Assembly (NCBI RefSeq): GCF_022921115.1
Contig: NZ_CP095075.1
Coordinates: 1,116,001 to 1,180,000, forward strand
Length of the DNA stretch: 64,000 nucleotides
DNA from: Halobacillus amylolyticus
GTDB taxonomy: Bacteria; Bacillota; Bacilli; Bacillales; Halobacillaceae
Direction of reading: 5' to 3'
Every line of letters starts with the position of its first letter. Positions within the stretch are counted from its first letter, which is position 1. The notes under the pieces were generated by a model. That model searched no databases and was not told the origin of the DNA. It saw only the letters and a program-made list of their open reading frames with translations. Below, in pieces: positions 56,087 to 64,000 of the stretch. The position numbers were made by a program, and so were the translations under genes.

Positions 56087-56389
56087 ATGGCGCGTAAGAA
56101 AAGACAATATACTGATTTTTCGAATGTAGAAACCCAGCATAACTTCCTTACAGCAGAAGAGTTTGCTGAAGGACCCTATGGATCTCCTGTAGGGGAAACA
56201 GAACCCGTGGAAAATAAAGAAACACCATGGGATGAAGATCAACAGTATTATAGTAATTCTGCCTATGAGAACCGAAATCTTCACCAGGATATGCCAAGAC
56301 AAGTTCCTGGCGCGCATCCAACCCATGATGAAAAAGGCAAGGATACTGAACAGCCTTACGAGGACGCCCCTAATTCACCAAACACCTAA
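56087..56389 (+). CDS. Conserved small cytosolic protein of Bacillaceae
   Basis: 100 residues, hydrophilic and likely partly disordered: MARKKRQYTDFSNVETQHNF, then EEFAEGPYGSPVGE, PWDEDQQYYSNSAYENRNLH and PRQVPGAHPTHDE. I recall close relatives widely annotated only as cytosolic or hypothetical protein in Bacillus. ATG at 56087 follows GAGGTG. No function known. Confidence 0.7.
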   Translation: MARKKRQYTDFSNVETQHNFLTAEEFAEGPYGSPVGETEPVENKETPWDEDQQYYSNSAYENRNLHQDMPRQVPGAHPTHDEKGKDTEQPYEDAPNSPNT

Positions 56390-56618
56390 AATGCATTCAG
56401 ATTTACAAGAGGGGAGCAAACCCTCTTTACATACCCATCTTGCAAAAGCATTTCATCAAGAAACAGGTGGATTTATTCAGTCAGTCCATTTTATCTTTCC
56501 CTAGATTTGTTTTGCTTTAGAAACATTAACTGGATTCCCATAATTGATATTGCCAAATGACTCAGTTAATCGCCCTTCTGCATCAATAGTTATCTTAGAT
56601 TAGATTGGAGTATCCTAA

Positions 56619-57292
56619 ATGAAAGTCATCTATCTAACCTTTGAACTTATCATTGGTTTTTTCCTGCTTTTTATAATCATTAAGTTCGTTGGAAAGAAAA
56701 TTATCAACCAAATTACCCCTTCACTTTTATTGCCTCTATCGTACTAGGAGAATTACTAGGAAACGCGTTATACGATCACAAAATCGGTGTCTTTTATATT
56801 GTATATTCCATGCTATTATGGACCGTCTTACTGTTTGCAGTTGAATATCTTGGCCAAAAATTTCTCCTGTTTCGAGGTATTTTTGAAGGGAAGCCGTCTG
56901 CACTTATAAAAAATGGGACAGTTGATCGGGAAGAATTAAGAAAAAATCGAATGAATATCAACCAGCTGCAAAGCTTACTCAGGCAAAGTGAAACCTTTTC
57001 GATTCGGGAGGTTGCTTTTTGCTATTTAGAGGCGAACGGGGCGATTAGCATCCTGAAAAAGACAAAGTACCAAAAAACGACTCAAGAAGATTTCAACCTT
57101 CCCCTCAAACCCGTCTATGTGCCTGTCACTCTTATACGAGACGGTGAAGTGCTATGGGATGAACTGAAAGACTTAAGTTTCGATGAGTCCTGGTTAAAAT
57201 CACAACTCTTCTCCCAAGGTATTTCTGATTACAAGGTTATTTTTTTAGCCGAGTGGCTGGAAGATGACGGTCTTTTTGTACAGACTTATTAG
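56619..57292 (+). pseudogene. DUF421 (YetF-like) membrane protein, one frameshift
   Basis: ATG at 56619 (GGAG upstream) reads MKVIYLTFELIIGFFLLFII and on to FVGKKIINQITP, then shifts at 56720-56721 where CCCCTTCAC should be CCCCTTTCAC. The other frame continues TFIASIVLGELLGNALYDHK through the cytoplasmic domain (NGTVDREELRKNRMNINQL, VPVTLIRDGEVLWDELKDL). Restoring one T gives 224 residues, normal for DUF421/YetF. Three N-terminal spans plus a cytoplasmic domain. The break may be a sequencing error. Confidence 0.85.
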
Positions 57293-57390
57293 TAAAGCTC
57301 TGTTTATTGAAACTTGATCAGACTGTGCTAAGGTAAACTTCTTATTTCATTCAAAAAATGAGGGTGGGACAAAACCCAGTCTCCTAAACG

Positions 57391-57439
57391 AAGAGTAGCC
57401 CGCCGAACAAAGTTTTTGTTCGGCGGGCTACTCTTTTAT
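57391..57439 (+). terminator. Hairpin inside the left end of the insertion sequence
   Basis: AAGAGTAGCCCGCCGAACAAA pairs perfectly with its complement over about 20 bp with a 3-base loop and T-rich tail. It would block transcription entering the transposase from outside. Confidence 0.75.
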
Positions 57440-57531
57440 TTTAATCTAAATAAATTCTATTTTGAAAACAAAATAAGGACACACTCTGATAAAATTATAG
57501 TTACCACACAATAACCATCGGAGGTGTCCTT

Positions 57532-59193
57532 ATGTTTAAACAGTATAACATGAATCAAGTGATTTTGCCCCTGGATTTAGAAATGAAACTCCAAGAAAAT
57601 GATATCGCCTATGCCGTCCACGATCTAGTCGAACAGATTCCAAACGAAGCCTTCGCTGCTTTCTTACGGAAGACGGGCTGTCCGGCTTACCATCCCCGAA
57701 TGATGATGAAAATCATTGTATGCGCCTACACGCAATCGGTTTTCTCCGGAAGGAAAATCGAAGCGCTTCTCCAAGATAGTGTCCGCATGATGTGGTTAGC
57801 TCAAGGTTATGAACCGAGCTATCGAACCATTAATCGATTCCGTGTCCACCCCGACGTGCAAGCCCTCCTCCGTGAGTGCTTTGTCCAGTTCCGTTGCCAA
57901 CTTGTTCAGGAAGAGTTGATTGATGACGAAGCGATTTTCATCGATGGAACCAAGATTGAAGCCAATGCCAATAAGTTTACATTTGTCTGGCGTAAGGCTG
58001 TGGAAAATTACAACGCCAATCTGATCGAAAAGTCCAACCGCATGTATGATGAATTGGTTGAAAAGGAAATCATCCCAGAAATCGTACGGGAAAATCCGGA
58101 AGAATTATCGGTCAAAGAGCTTACAGATATAGCTGAAAGGTTGGAAGAAAAGGTCGAAGAATGGAGCCAGAAAATCGAAGAGAGCGAAGAAGTGAGCGAA
58201 CGGAAACAACTTCGTTCCGAGCGCAAAGAGCCAAAGCAATCCCATAAACAGTTTCAGGATTTTGCGGCGCGCAAGCAGAAATACGAAAGCGACACGGAAA
58301 TCTTTGGAGAACGAAACAGTTATTCCAAGACCGACCATGACGCCACGTTTATGCGAATGAAAGATGATTATATGAAGAACGGGCAACTGAAAGCCGGTTA
58401 TAATATACAGGTGGCGACCGAAGGCCAATATGCGCTCGCTTATGATGTTTTTCCGAACCCAACGGATACGCGCACGTTCCTTCCTTTCCTGGATCACATC
58501 GAACAACACTTCTTTGAACTACCCGATCATCTTGTCGCCGATAGTGGGTATGGAAGCGAAGAAAATTATGAAGAAGTCCAGGAGAATCGCAAGCGCACGC
58601 CATTGATCACGTACAATACGTACCGCAAAGAGAAGAAGAAAAGTTTTAAAAAGAAGGCATTTCATTCAGCCAATTGGGAGTACAGCGAAGAAGATGATGC
58701 ATTCATTTGTCCGAACGGAAAACAACTGACGTTCCGGTATTTTTCCCACAAGACTGATCGTTATGGCTTTGTCCGGAAGTTTAAGGTGTACGAGTGTGAA
58801 GACTGTTCCGGTTGCCCTCTCCGTAGTCAATGTACCAAGGCTAAAGAAGGCAACAATCGCAAGATCTATTACAATGAAAAATGGGAAGAACAAAAACATA
58901 TGGTCAGAGAACTGCTTTCAGAAGAGAAAATGGGCGAACTTTATGGTAAACGTAAAGTCGATGTAGAACCATTTTTTGGATTTCTGAAGGCTAATTTGCG
59001 TTTCACTCGAATGTCCGTAAGGGGTCAGGAGAGTGTGAAGAATGAATTAGGATTTGCCTTCATGGCGGTGAACTTGAGAAAGTACACCGCTCAAAGGCAG
59101 CAGAGTAAGGCCAATAACTTTCCTCATTCAATAAAAAAAGGTTCCGATCATCAAAAACCGATGATCGGAACCTTTTTTATTATTTCAGGCTAG
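57532..59193 (+). CDS. IS1182 family transposase
   Basis: 553 residues, DDE fold. N-terminal DUF772-like DNA-binding region (GCPAYHPRMMMKIIVCAYTQ), then FIDGTKIEANANKFTFVWRK (first Asp), VADSGYGSEENYEEVQ (second Asp), the CysCysCys segment (CEDCSGCPLRSQC) and the Glu region VEPFFGFLKANLRFTRM. ATG at 57532 follows CGGAGGTG. The last 20 codons run through a terminator hairpin. Intact, so the element may be active. Confidence 0.93.
   Translation: MFKQYNMNQVILPLDLEMKLQENDIAYAVHDLVEQIPNEAFAAFLRKTGCPAYHPRMMMKIIVCAYTQSVFSGRKIEALLQDSVRMMWLAQGYEPSYRTINRFRVHPDVQALLRECFVQFRCQLVQEELIDDEAIFIDGTKIEANANKFTFVWRKAVENYNANLIEKSNRMYDELVEKEIIPEIVRENPEELSVKELTDIAERLEEKVEEWSQKIEESEEVSERKQLRSERKEPKQSHKQFQDFAARKQKYESDTEIFGERNSYSKTDHDATFMRMKDDYMKNGQLKAGYNIQVATEGQYALAYDVFPNPTDTRTFLPFLDHIEQHFFELPDHLVADSGYGSEENYEEVQENRKRTPLITYNTYRKEKKKSFKKKAFHSANWEYSEEDDAFICPNGKQLTFRYFSHKTDRYGFVRKFKVYECEDCSGCPLRSQCTKAKEGNNRKIYYNEKWEEQKHMVRELLSEEKMGELYGKRKVDVEPFFGFLKANLRFTRMSVRGQESVKNELGFAFMAVNLRKYTAQRQQSKANNFPHSIKKGSDHQKPMIGTFFIISG
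59138..59178 (+). terminator. Terminator overlapping the transposase 3' end
   Basis: GGTTCCGATCATC/GATGATCGGAACC perfect 13-bp stem with six T after and A run before; lies inside the last codons of the transposase. Confidence 0.8.
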
Positions 59194-59281
59194 TTATGTC
59201 CCAGCCCCATTTTTTTCAAATCTTGGCTAATTAAAAAGCTGTCAAGCACATTCACCCTTTGATGTGAGTTCAATACACCTC

Positions 59282-61066
59282 TTACTTTACAGACTTGAAT
59301 GGCTTTTCAACAGGTACTAAATTATTTCGCTTGCGATTTGTAGCAATGATATAAATTGCAAGGATGCCTATGGCCGACACAATGACCGTCCCAACATTAA
59401 ACAACCCTTTTTCAGCTGTCCATACAATAGAATAACCGAGGGCCCCCGCCATCGTTACATAATAAACAAATGGTATAAGAGTTTTTCTGATGATATCTCC
59501 TTCTTTTCCAACTAAACCTACCACAGCAGATGCAGCTACGACATTATGAACACAAATCATATTTCCCGCAGCCCCGCCAACTGCTTGTAAAGCAACAATC
59601 CAAGACGGATCCACACCAATTTGTGCTCCCACATCGTACTGGAACAATGAAAACATCATGTTACTAATGGTATTACTTCCAGCTATAAATGCTCCTACTC
59701 CGCCAACTAATGGAGAAAATAGCGGCCAGAAATCCCCTGTTAACGCTGCAACACCATTTGCCAATTCAATAGGCATACCTTCAAACCCCGCAGCTCCCCC
59801 ATCTGAATTAAGAAATACTTGAACCATTGGAACGGTGAAGACCAGTGCTGTTGAAGCGGCAATCATTGTTTTGGCAGAATGCGACCATGCACGTTTATAT
59901 GGAGTAACATCCATTTGATGAATAAAAAATGTTATAAGCGAAACGAGAATAAAAACTGATCCAGGTGAATAAAGCGGTTGAAAACTAGCTGAAATATCTG
60001 TTCCAAAAATGTTCGGAATGGAAACTGTCCATGCTTTAACCAATTCAAGAAATGGCAGCGCTTCCAATCTAGTTAAAACTAAAAACACTCCAACCAAGAT
60101 GTATGGGGTCCATGCTCGAACCATCGACATATTCCCACTTTTATGAGAGATATCCTTTATTTCTATGCTTCCTGTCCACTCAGGGTCCCATTTTGACTTT
60201 TCTTCAAAATCCCAATGTTCCCCTTTGGGAGGCATTAAAAAGCCTTTTTTAGCCGCTGAAACCACAATGATCAACCCTACTAACCCACCGATCATAGATG
60301 GAAATTCTGGGCCTAATAAATTTGCAACGATAACATAAGGAATGGTCATGGAAAAGGCCGCAAATAGAGCGAATTTCCATACTTTTATACCTTCACTGAA
60401 TGATTTATTTTTACCAAAAAACCTTGTCATTAACGCGACAACAAATAGTGGGATCAGTGTTCCAACAATGGCATGAACAATAGCTACCCTTCCGCCTATC
60501 ATTGTTACAAGTGTAATAAAATTGTCTGTTATACTTGCATCTGCCGCCAGACCTGACTGAATGCCAACGAGTACTGGAGTTCCCACTGCCCCAAATGAAA
60601 CGGGTGTACTCTGAATAACCATCCCCGCTACTACGGCAGCCATCGCCGGAAAACCTAAGCCGACAAGCAAAGGAACAGCCACAGCAGCAGGTGTACCGAA
60701 ACCAGCTGACCCTTCTATAAAGGATCCGAATAGCCATGCAATAATAATCACCTGAATTCGTCTATCAGGAGAAATATCAGTAAAGCCTTTACGAATTGTC
60801 TTAATCCCACCGCTCTCTTGCAATGTATTTAATAATAGAATGGCACCGAAAATAATAAATAGGAGTGTGGCTGCTACGACTAATCCGTTAATTGATGCTG
60901 CAGCAACTACAGCACCTGGTACTTGCCATACAAATAAGGCTAATACAACGGCAACAATGTAGGAAATAGGCATGGCCTTGCTAGCTGGCCACTTAAGGCC
61001 TACGAGAAAAATCCCTACAGCTACTATCGGCAATATGGATAATAAAGCTAATACACCTGTACTCAT
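59282..61066 (-). CDS. L-lactate/glycolate permease (LctP family)
   Basis: 594 residues, about 14 spans. [22 protein letters not shown] and [18 protein letters not shown] plus [18 protein letters not shown] are the LldP/GlcA signatures. ATG at 61066 follows AGGAGGGAA. It lies downstream of glcF-glcD and a FAH-type gene, so glycolate or lactate is the likely substrate (GlcA-like role). A terminator separates it from the FAH gene, so it may have its own promoter. Confidence 0.92.
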   Translation of the reverse strand: MSTGVLALLSILPIVAVGIFLVGLKWPASKAMPISYIVAVVLALFVWQVPGAVVAAASINGLVVAATLLFIIFGAILLLNTLQESGGIKTIRKGFTDISPDRRIQVIIIAWLFGSFIEGSAGFGTPAAVAVPLLVGLGFPAMAAVVAGMVIQSTPVSFGAVGTPVLVGIQSGLAADASITDNFITLVTMIGGRVAIVHAIVGTLIPLFVVALMTRFFGKNKSFSEGIKVWKFALFAAFSMTIPYVIVANLLGPEFPSMIGGLVGLIIVVSAAKKGFLMPPKGEHWDFEEKSKWDPEWTGSIEIKDISHKSGNMSMVRAWTPYILVGVFLVLTRLEALPFLELVKAWTVSIPNIFGTDISASFQPLYSPGSVFILVSLITFFIHQMDVTPYKRAWSHSAKTMIAASTALVFTVPMVQVFLNSDGGAAGFEGMPIELANGVAALTGDFWPLFSPLVGGVGAFIAGSNTISNMMFSLFQYDVGAQIGVDPSWIVALQAVGGAAGNMICVHNVVAASAVVGLVGKEGDIIRKTLIPFVYYVTMAGALGYSIVWTAEKGLFNVGTVIVSAIGILAIYIIATNRKRNNLVPVEKPFKSVK

Positions 61067-61186
61067 TTAATATTTCCCTCCTAATTGATTCTATCTTCAA
61101 TACACCACCGGAGCTATTTTCATTGTTTGAGTGAGTGCTTTATATGTATTAGATTCTTTGAGAACAGCCTGACCGGCAACATATTG

Positions 61187-61227
61187 TAAAAAAGCATAGC
61201 GTGTAAGGTGACGCTATGCTTTTTTTA
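61187..61227. terminator. Terminator after the FAH-family gene
   Basis: AAAAAAGCATAGCG/CGCTATGCTTTTTT perfect stem with T run on each strand. Confidence 0.85.
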
Positions 61228-61290
61228 TAACGGTATTTATTTATCGTAATTCGTGCAGGTAAACAAAAGAATTGATGAGACTATAGTTGA

Positions 61291-62067
61291 TTAGGAATTT
61301 ATTAGAGATTGTGCTCTGACCGGTGTATTCTTTAGAGTACCGATTTCATCAATCTTACATTCCATAACATCCCCGTCTTTGATAAAATGGGCGCCTTGTG
61401 GACTACCCGTTAAAATGACATCTCCAGGGTTCAAAGTCATTACAGTAGACAAATAAGCAATCATTTCCTTCAATGGCACAATCATATGTTCCGTAGGGCT
61501 GTTTTGTTTTTCTATTCCATTGATGTCAGCTTTCACATTAATATTCAAAGGATCAAGTTCCGTTTCGATTACTGGGCCAAGCGGTGTAAATGTATCAAAG
61601 GACTTTCCTACTGTCCAATGGCCATCATCATGAAAAAATTGCGGGGCTGTTATATCATTTCCTACTGTATATCCGAAAACATGATCAAGAACCTCCTCTT
61701 TAGAAAGATTCCTTGCTTCCTTACCAATCACAACAGCTAACTCAGATTCAAACTTTATTTCATCGATTGAATGGGGTATGACCACTTCCTTTCCCGGACC
61801 TATAACGGAAGAATCAGGCTTGAAAAAGAATACGGGAAGATCTGGTACTGATTCAGGAAGATCCTCCTTACGCCCCACGTAGTTGGCTCCAATTCCAATG
61901 ACTTTACTTGGGAGGACGGGCGCTAAAAGTTCAATCTCATCCGATGAAAAAGTATCTTCCGTAAACTCCCATTCAGCAAAAATATTTCCTTTGACAGCCT
62001 TTATCCCTTTCTCCGTGACAACCCCATAATATTCTGAATGATTATAATTAAATCTTGCAAATTTCAT
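61291..62067 (-). CDS. Fumarylacetoacetate hydrolase family protein
   Basis: Mg2+-dependent C-C hydrolase, isomerase or oxaloacetate decarboxylase fold. 258 residues. IGIGANYVGRKEDLPE, FFFKPDSSVIGPG, FESELAVVIGKEARN (metal-binding Glu) and TVGNDITAPQ with ILTGSPQG are typical. ATG at 62067 has GAGGAG seven bases upstream. Between glcD and the permease. Exact substrate unknown; a role in handling 2-oxo acids next to glycolate oxidation is an inference. Confidence 0.9.
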   Translation of the reverse strand: MKFARFNYNHSEYYGVVTEKGIKAVKGNIFAEWEFTEDTFSSDEIELLAPVLPSKVIGIGANYVGRKEDLPESVPDLPVFFFKPDSSVIGPGKEVVIPHSIDEIKFESELAVVIGKEARNLSKEEVLDHVFGYTVGNDITAPQFFHDDGHWTVGKSFDTFTPLGPVIETELDPLNINVKADINGIEKQNSPTEHMIVPLKEMIAYLSTVMTLNPGDVILTGSPQGAHFIKDGDVMECKIDEIGTLKNTPVRAQSLINS

Positions 62068-62097
62068 CCTTCCACTCCTCACATTTTATTCATTTGG

Positions 62098-63570
62098 CTA
62101 ATGGGCCACCGTGTCTTTCACAATTTTTTTCACATCCATACAACGGCTTGGTGTAGGGAACAGCTTTCCTTGATTTAGTAGATTTTCCGGATTAAATACT
62201 TCCCTAATTTGGGTTTGTGCATCTAATTCTTCATCGGAGAAAATAAATCGCATTTCTTCTTTCTTCTCGATGCCTACACCATGTTCTCCCGTAATAGAGC
62301 CACCAACATCAGCACAGGCTTTCAAACAAGCAGTGCCGGCTTTCAAGGCTTTCTCAGTTTCACCTGGAACCCTTGCATCAAATAATATTAAAGGGTGAAG
62401 ATTTCCATCCCCGGCATGAAAAATGTTAGCAATTCTTAACCCGTACTCTTGACTGATTTCCGAAATATTGCTTAACACTTTAGGTAATGTACTCCTAGGG
62501 ATCACCCCATCCTGTACTAGGTAATCTGGTGATATGGCCCCCATCGCCCCAAAACCTGTTTTTCGATTAGCCCACCAGGCACCTCTTTCCTCCTCACTTT
62601 GAGCTACCTTTACTTCTCTTACGTTCCTTTTGTGACAAACCTTCAATATTTCATCGATTTGCTCCTCTATACCAGCACTAATTCCATCAACCTCAATGAG
62701 TAATAATGCTTCGATATCCTTGGGATGGCCTACCGGAAAGGAACCAGCTTCTACGCCTTCAATCGCGACTTTGTCCATCATCTCAAGTGCAGCGGGAACG
62801 ATACCTGCTGAAACAATATCTGATACAGCGTGACTTCCGTCCTCAATATCGTCAAAATAGGCGAGTACGGTTTGCTTCCCCTGTGGGTTTTTTAAAATGC
62901 GCACCGTGATCTTTGTAACAATTCCAAGTGTTCCTTCCGAGCCCGTTAGCAGCCCAAGTAAGTCATAACCCGGACTGTCAGGGACCCCATTTTCGCTAAT
63001 CTCAATGATTTCACCATTTGGAAGCACTACTTCAAGTCCTAATATGTGGTTGGTGGTTACACCATATTTCAAGCAATGAGCTCCTCCAGCATTTTCGGCA
63101 ACATTCCCACCGATTGTGCACACATATTGACTTGATGGATCCGGTGCATAATAGTAACCCTTGTCAGAAATTGAGTTTGTCAATTTTAAATTCACAAACC
63201 CTGGCTGAACAACCGCCTGCCTGTTCTCATAATCTACACTGATCAGTTTTTTCATCTTTACCAAACTGATAATCACTTCTTCATTCAGGGGTATGGCTCC
63301 TCCACTTAAACCAGTGCCGGCACCTCTTGCCAGGAACGGGAGCTGATTTGCGGAACAGTATTTAACTAAAGAGGCAACTTCTTCTGTATTTTTTGGAAAG
63401 ACAACTGCTTTTGGGAGAGCCTTTTCAATCACAAATCCATCACAGTCATAGGATAAAAGATCTTCTTTTTTATAGAGAATTTCGTTTGGCCCTACAATGT
63501 TTGCCAGCTGATCAATATGCTTATCACCACTGGTCTTCTTTTTTTTATTTAATAAGAACAATAAGTTCAC
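62098..63570 (-). CDS. glcD: Glycolate oxidase FAD subunit
   Basis: Oxidises glycolate (or D-lactate) to the 2-oxo acid, passing electrons through GlcF. 490 residues. FAD-binding type 4 domain with LARGAGTGLSGGAIPL and TIGGNVAENAGGAHCLKYG, then the FAD-oxidase C domain with IANIFHAGDGNLHPLILFD and GGSITGEHGVGIEKKE. GTG at 63570 overlaps the glcF stop (GTGA); TTG at 63561 has better spacing from the GAGGGG site and is the alternative. Confidence 0.93.
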   Translation of the reverse strand: MNLLFLLNKKKKTSGDKHIDQLANIVGPNEILYKKEDLLSYDCDGFVIEKALPKAVVFPKNTEEVASLVKYCSANQLPFLARGAGTGLSGGAIPLNEEVIISLVKMKKLISVDYENRQAVVQPGFVNLKLTNSISDKGYYYAPDPSSQYVCTIGGNVAENAGGAHCLKYGVTTNHILGLEVVLPNGEIIEISENGVPDSPGYDLLGLLTGSEGTLGIVTKITVRILKNPQGKQTVLAYFDDIEDGSHAVSDIVSAGIVPAALEMMDKVAIEGVEAGSFPVGHPKDIEALLLIEVDGISAGIEEQIDEILKVCHKRNVREVKVAQSEEERGAWWANRKTGFGAMGAISPDYLVQDGVIPRSTLPKVLSNISEISQEYGLRIANIFHAGDGNLHPLILFDARVPGETEKALKAGTACLKACADVGGSITGEHGVGIEKKEEMRFIFSDEELDAQTQIREVFNPENLLNQGKLFPTPSRCMDVKKIVKDTVAH

Positions 63571-64000
63571 CCCTCTCTAGCAGATAAAATTTCATTCTCA
63601 TTTTTCGCATATCCATTCTCTTGATCTTTCTGGTAGGCCCAATCTAGCAATTGAACAGTATGAACAATCTCTGCTTTTCTACCATATTTTTGGACGCCTA
63701 AAGCCATTTGCAACATGCATCCCGGGTTACCCATCGAGATCATCTCAACATCCTCGGGGACATTTTCCATCTTTCTTTCTAACACAGCTCCCGCCATTCC
63801 AGGGTTGGTAATATTGTAAATTCCTGCACTGCCACAACATGTATCTGCATTTGGCTGTTCGATGTACTCTACTCCAGGTATATCATTAATAAGCTGACGA
63901 GGCTCATGACGCACCCCTTGGCCGTGAGCTAAATGACAAGCATCATGATAGGTGATTTTTTTGTTCAAAGCACTCCTTGGCTTTTCGTAACCGCTATCAT
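63567..64000 (-). CDS. glcF: Glycolate oxidase iron-sulfur subunit, C-terminal part (5' end beyond right edge)
   Basis: Electron-transfer subunit of glycolate oxidase. About 143 C-terminal residues are visible; the frame is open to the window edge. YHDACHLAHGQGVRHEPRQL is the first CCG-type motif and DTCCGSAGIYNITNPGMA the second. GNPGCMLQM follows. The family has two N-terminal [4Fe-4S] clusters, which would lie outside. Stop overlaps the glcD start. Confidence 0.92.
   Translation of the reverse strand, partial: DSGYEKPRSALNKKITYHDACHLAHGQGVRHEPRQLINDIPGVEYIEQPNADTCCGSAGIYNITNPGMAGAVLERKMENVPEDVEMISMGNPGCMLQMALGVQKYGRKAEIVHTVQLLDWAYQKDQENGYAKNENEILSAREG

Larger units (their letters stand above)
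57353..59216 (+). mobile_element. IS1182-type insertion sequence, complete
   Basis: Inverted ends AAAAAATGAGGGTGGGACAA (from 57353) and, at 59193-59216, a sequence whose complement is AAAAAATGGGGCTGGGACAT; three mismatches in 23. It contains one transposase gene and a strong hairpin just inside the left end that would stop read-in transcription. No target duplication is obvious by eye. The same ends are found on the MITE-like element at 32450-32758. Confidence 0.85.

Noticed and set aside
58105..58509. Long antisense frames within the transposase gene
   Set aside because: Shadows of a well-supported transposase; no start signals.
1..64000. tRNA, rRNA, CRISPR array or restriction/defence island
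   Set aside because: I looked for clover-leaf ends, rRNA blocks, spaced short repeats and defence gene motifs and saw none beyond the type I toxin locus.

Overview
The window looks like chromosomal DNA of a spore-forming, probably halotolerant or marine member of the Bacillaceae (Halobacillus, Thalassobacillus or Virgibacillus-like). The evidence is low to moderate GC, strong AAGGAGG ribosome sites, frequent GTG and TTG starts, spo0M, a YjcZ-type small protein, NfrA, a T-box ilv-leu operon and the GC-rich dispersed repeat common in this group. The genus is an inference.

Layout. 0-9 kb: 5' part of rmlA, a short type I toxin locus with an opposing promoter, a nucleoside hydrolase, a thermolysin-type protease, an MFS exporter, rsgA and pbpC. 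9-18 kb: two unknown small proteins, nfrA, a frameshifted penicillin acylase, a multiply frameshifted beta-lactamase-like gene, a GPH sugar symporter with a CRE-like site, an aldo/keto reductase and a DUF456 membrane protein. 18-27 kb: formate dehydrogenase cluster (fdhD-fdhF-DUF1641), an ArsR-type regulator with its MFS target and matching palindromes, DUF1028-spo0M, and thiT under a TPP riboswitch. 27-39 kb: zinc-independent S14 under a Zur-like box, a composite inverted repeat, an esterase, an SDR, several small proteins, zupT, a MITE-like element, a zinc-ribbon protein paired with an HtrA-type protease, a 3D-domain protein and a YeeE/YedE sulfur transporter. 38-45 kb: a Fur-box iron-siderophore uptake operon (binding protein, fused double permease) followed by a long-form dapF and yjbQ, and a fatty acid desaturase. 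45-55 kb: branched-chain amino acid genes ilvE, then T-box, ilvB-ilvN-ilvC-leuA-leuB-leuC-leuD-ilvA. 55-64 kb: a lone holin, a conserved small cytosolic protein, a frameshifted DUF421 gene, an IS1182-type element, and a glycolate/lactate utilisation operon (glcF-glcD-FAH hydrolase-permease) that runs off the right edge.

Four genes (penicillin acylase, beta-lactamase, ilvB, DUF421) are each repaired by re-inserting single bases, nearly all in short homopolymers. Two others (zinc-ribbon protein, ilvA) have ideal Shine-Dalgarno sites facing AUC or GUU instead of a standard start. Sequencing or assembly error is therefore a serious alternative to real pseudogenes or real non-standard starts.

Most of the window is ordinary housekeeping and transport. 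The observations most worth following are the type I toxin-antitoxin locus, the MITE that shares ends and architecture with the IS1182-type element, the ArsR operator pair, the two non-standard starts and several unlisted small proteins.
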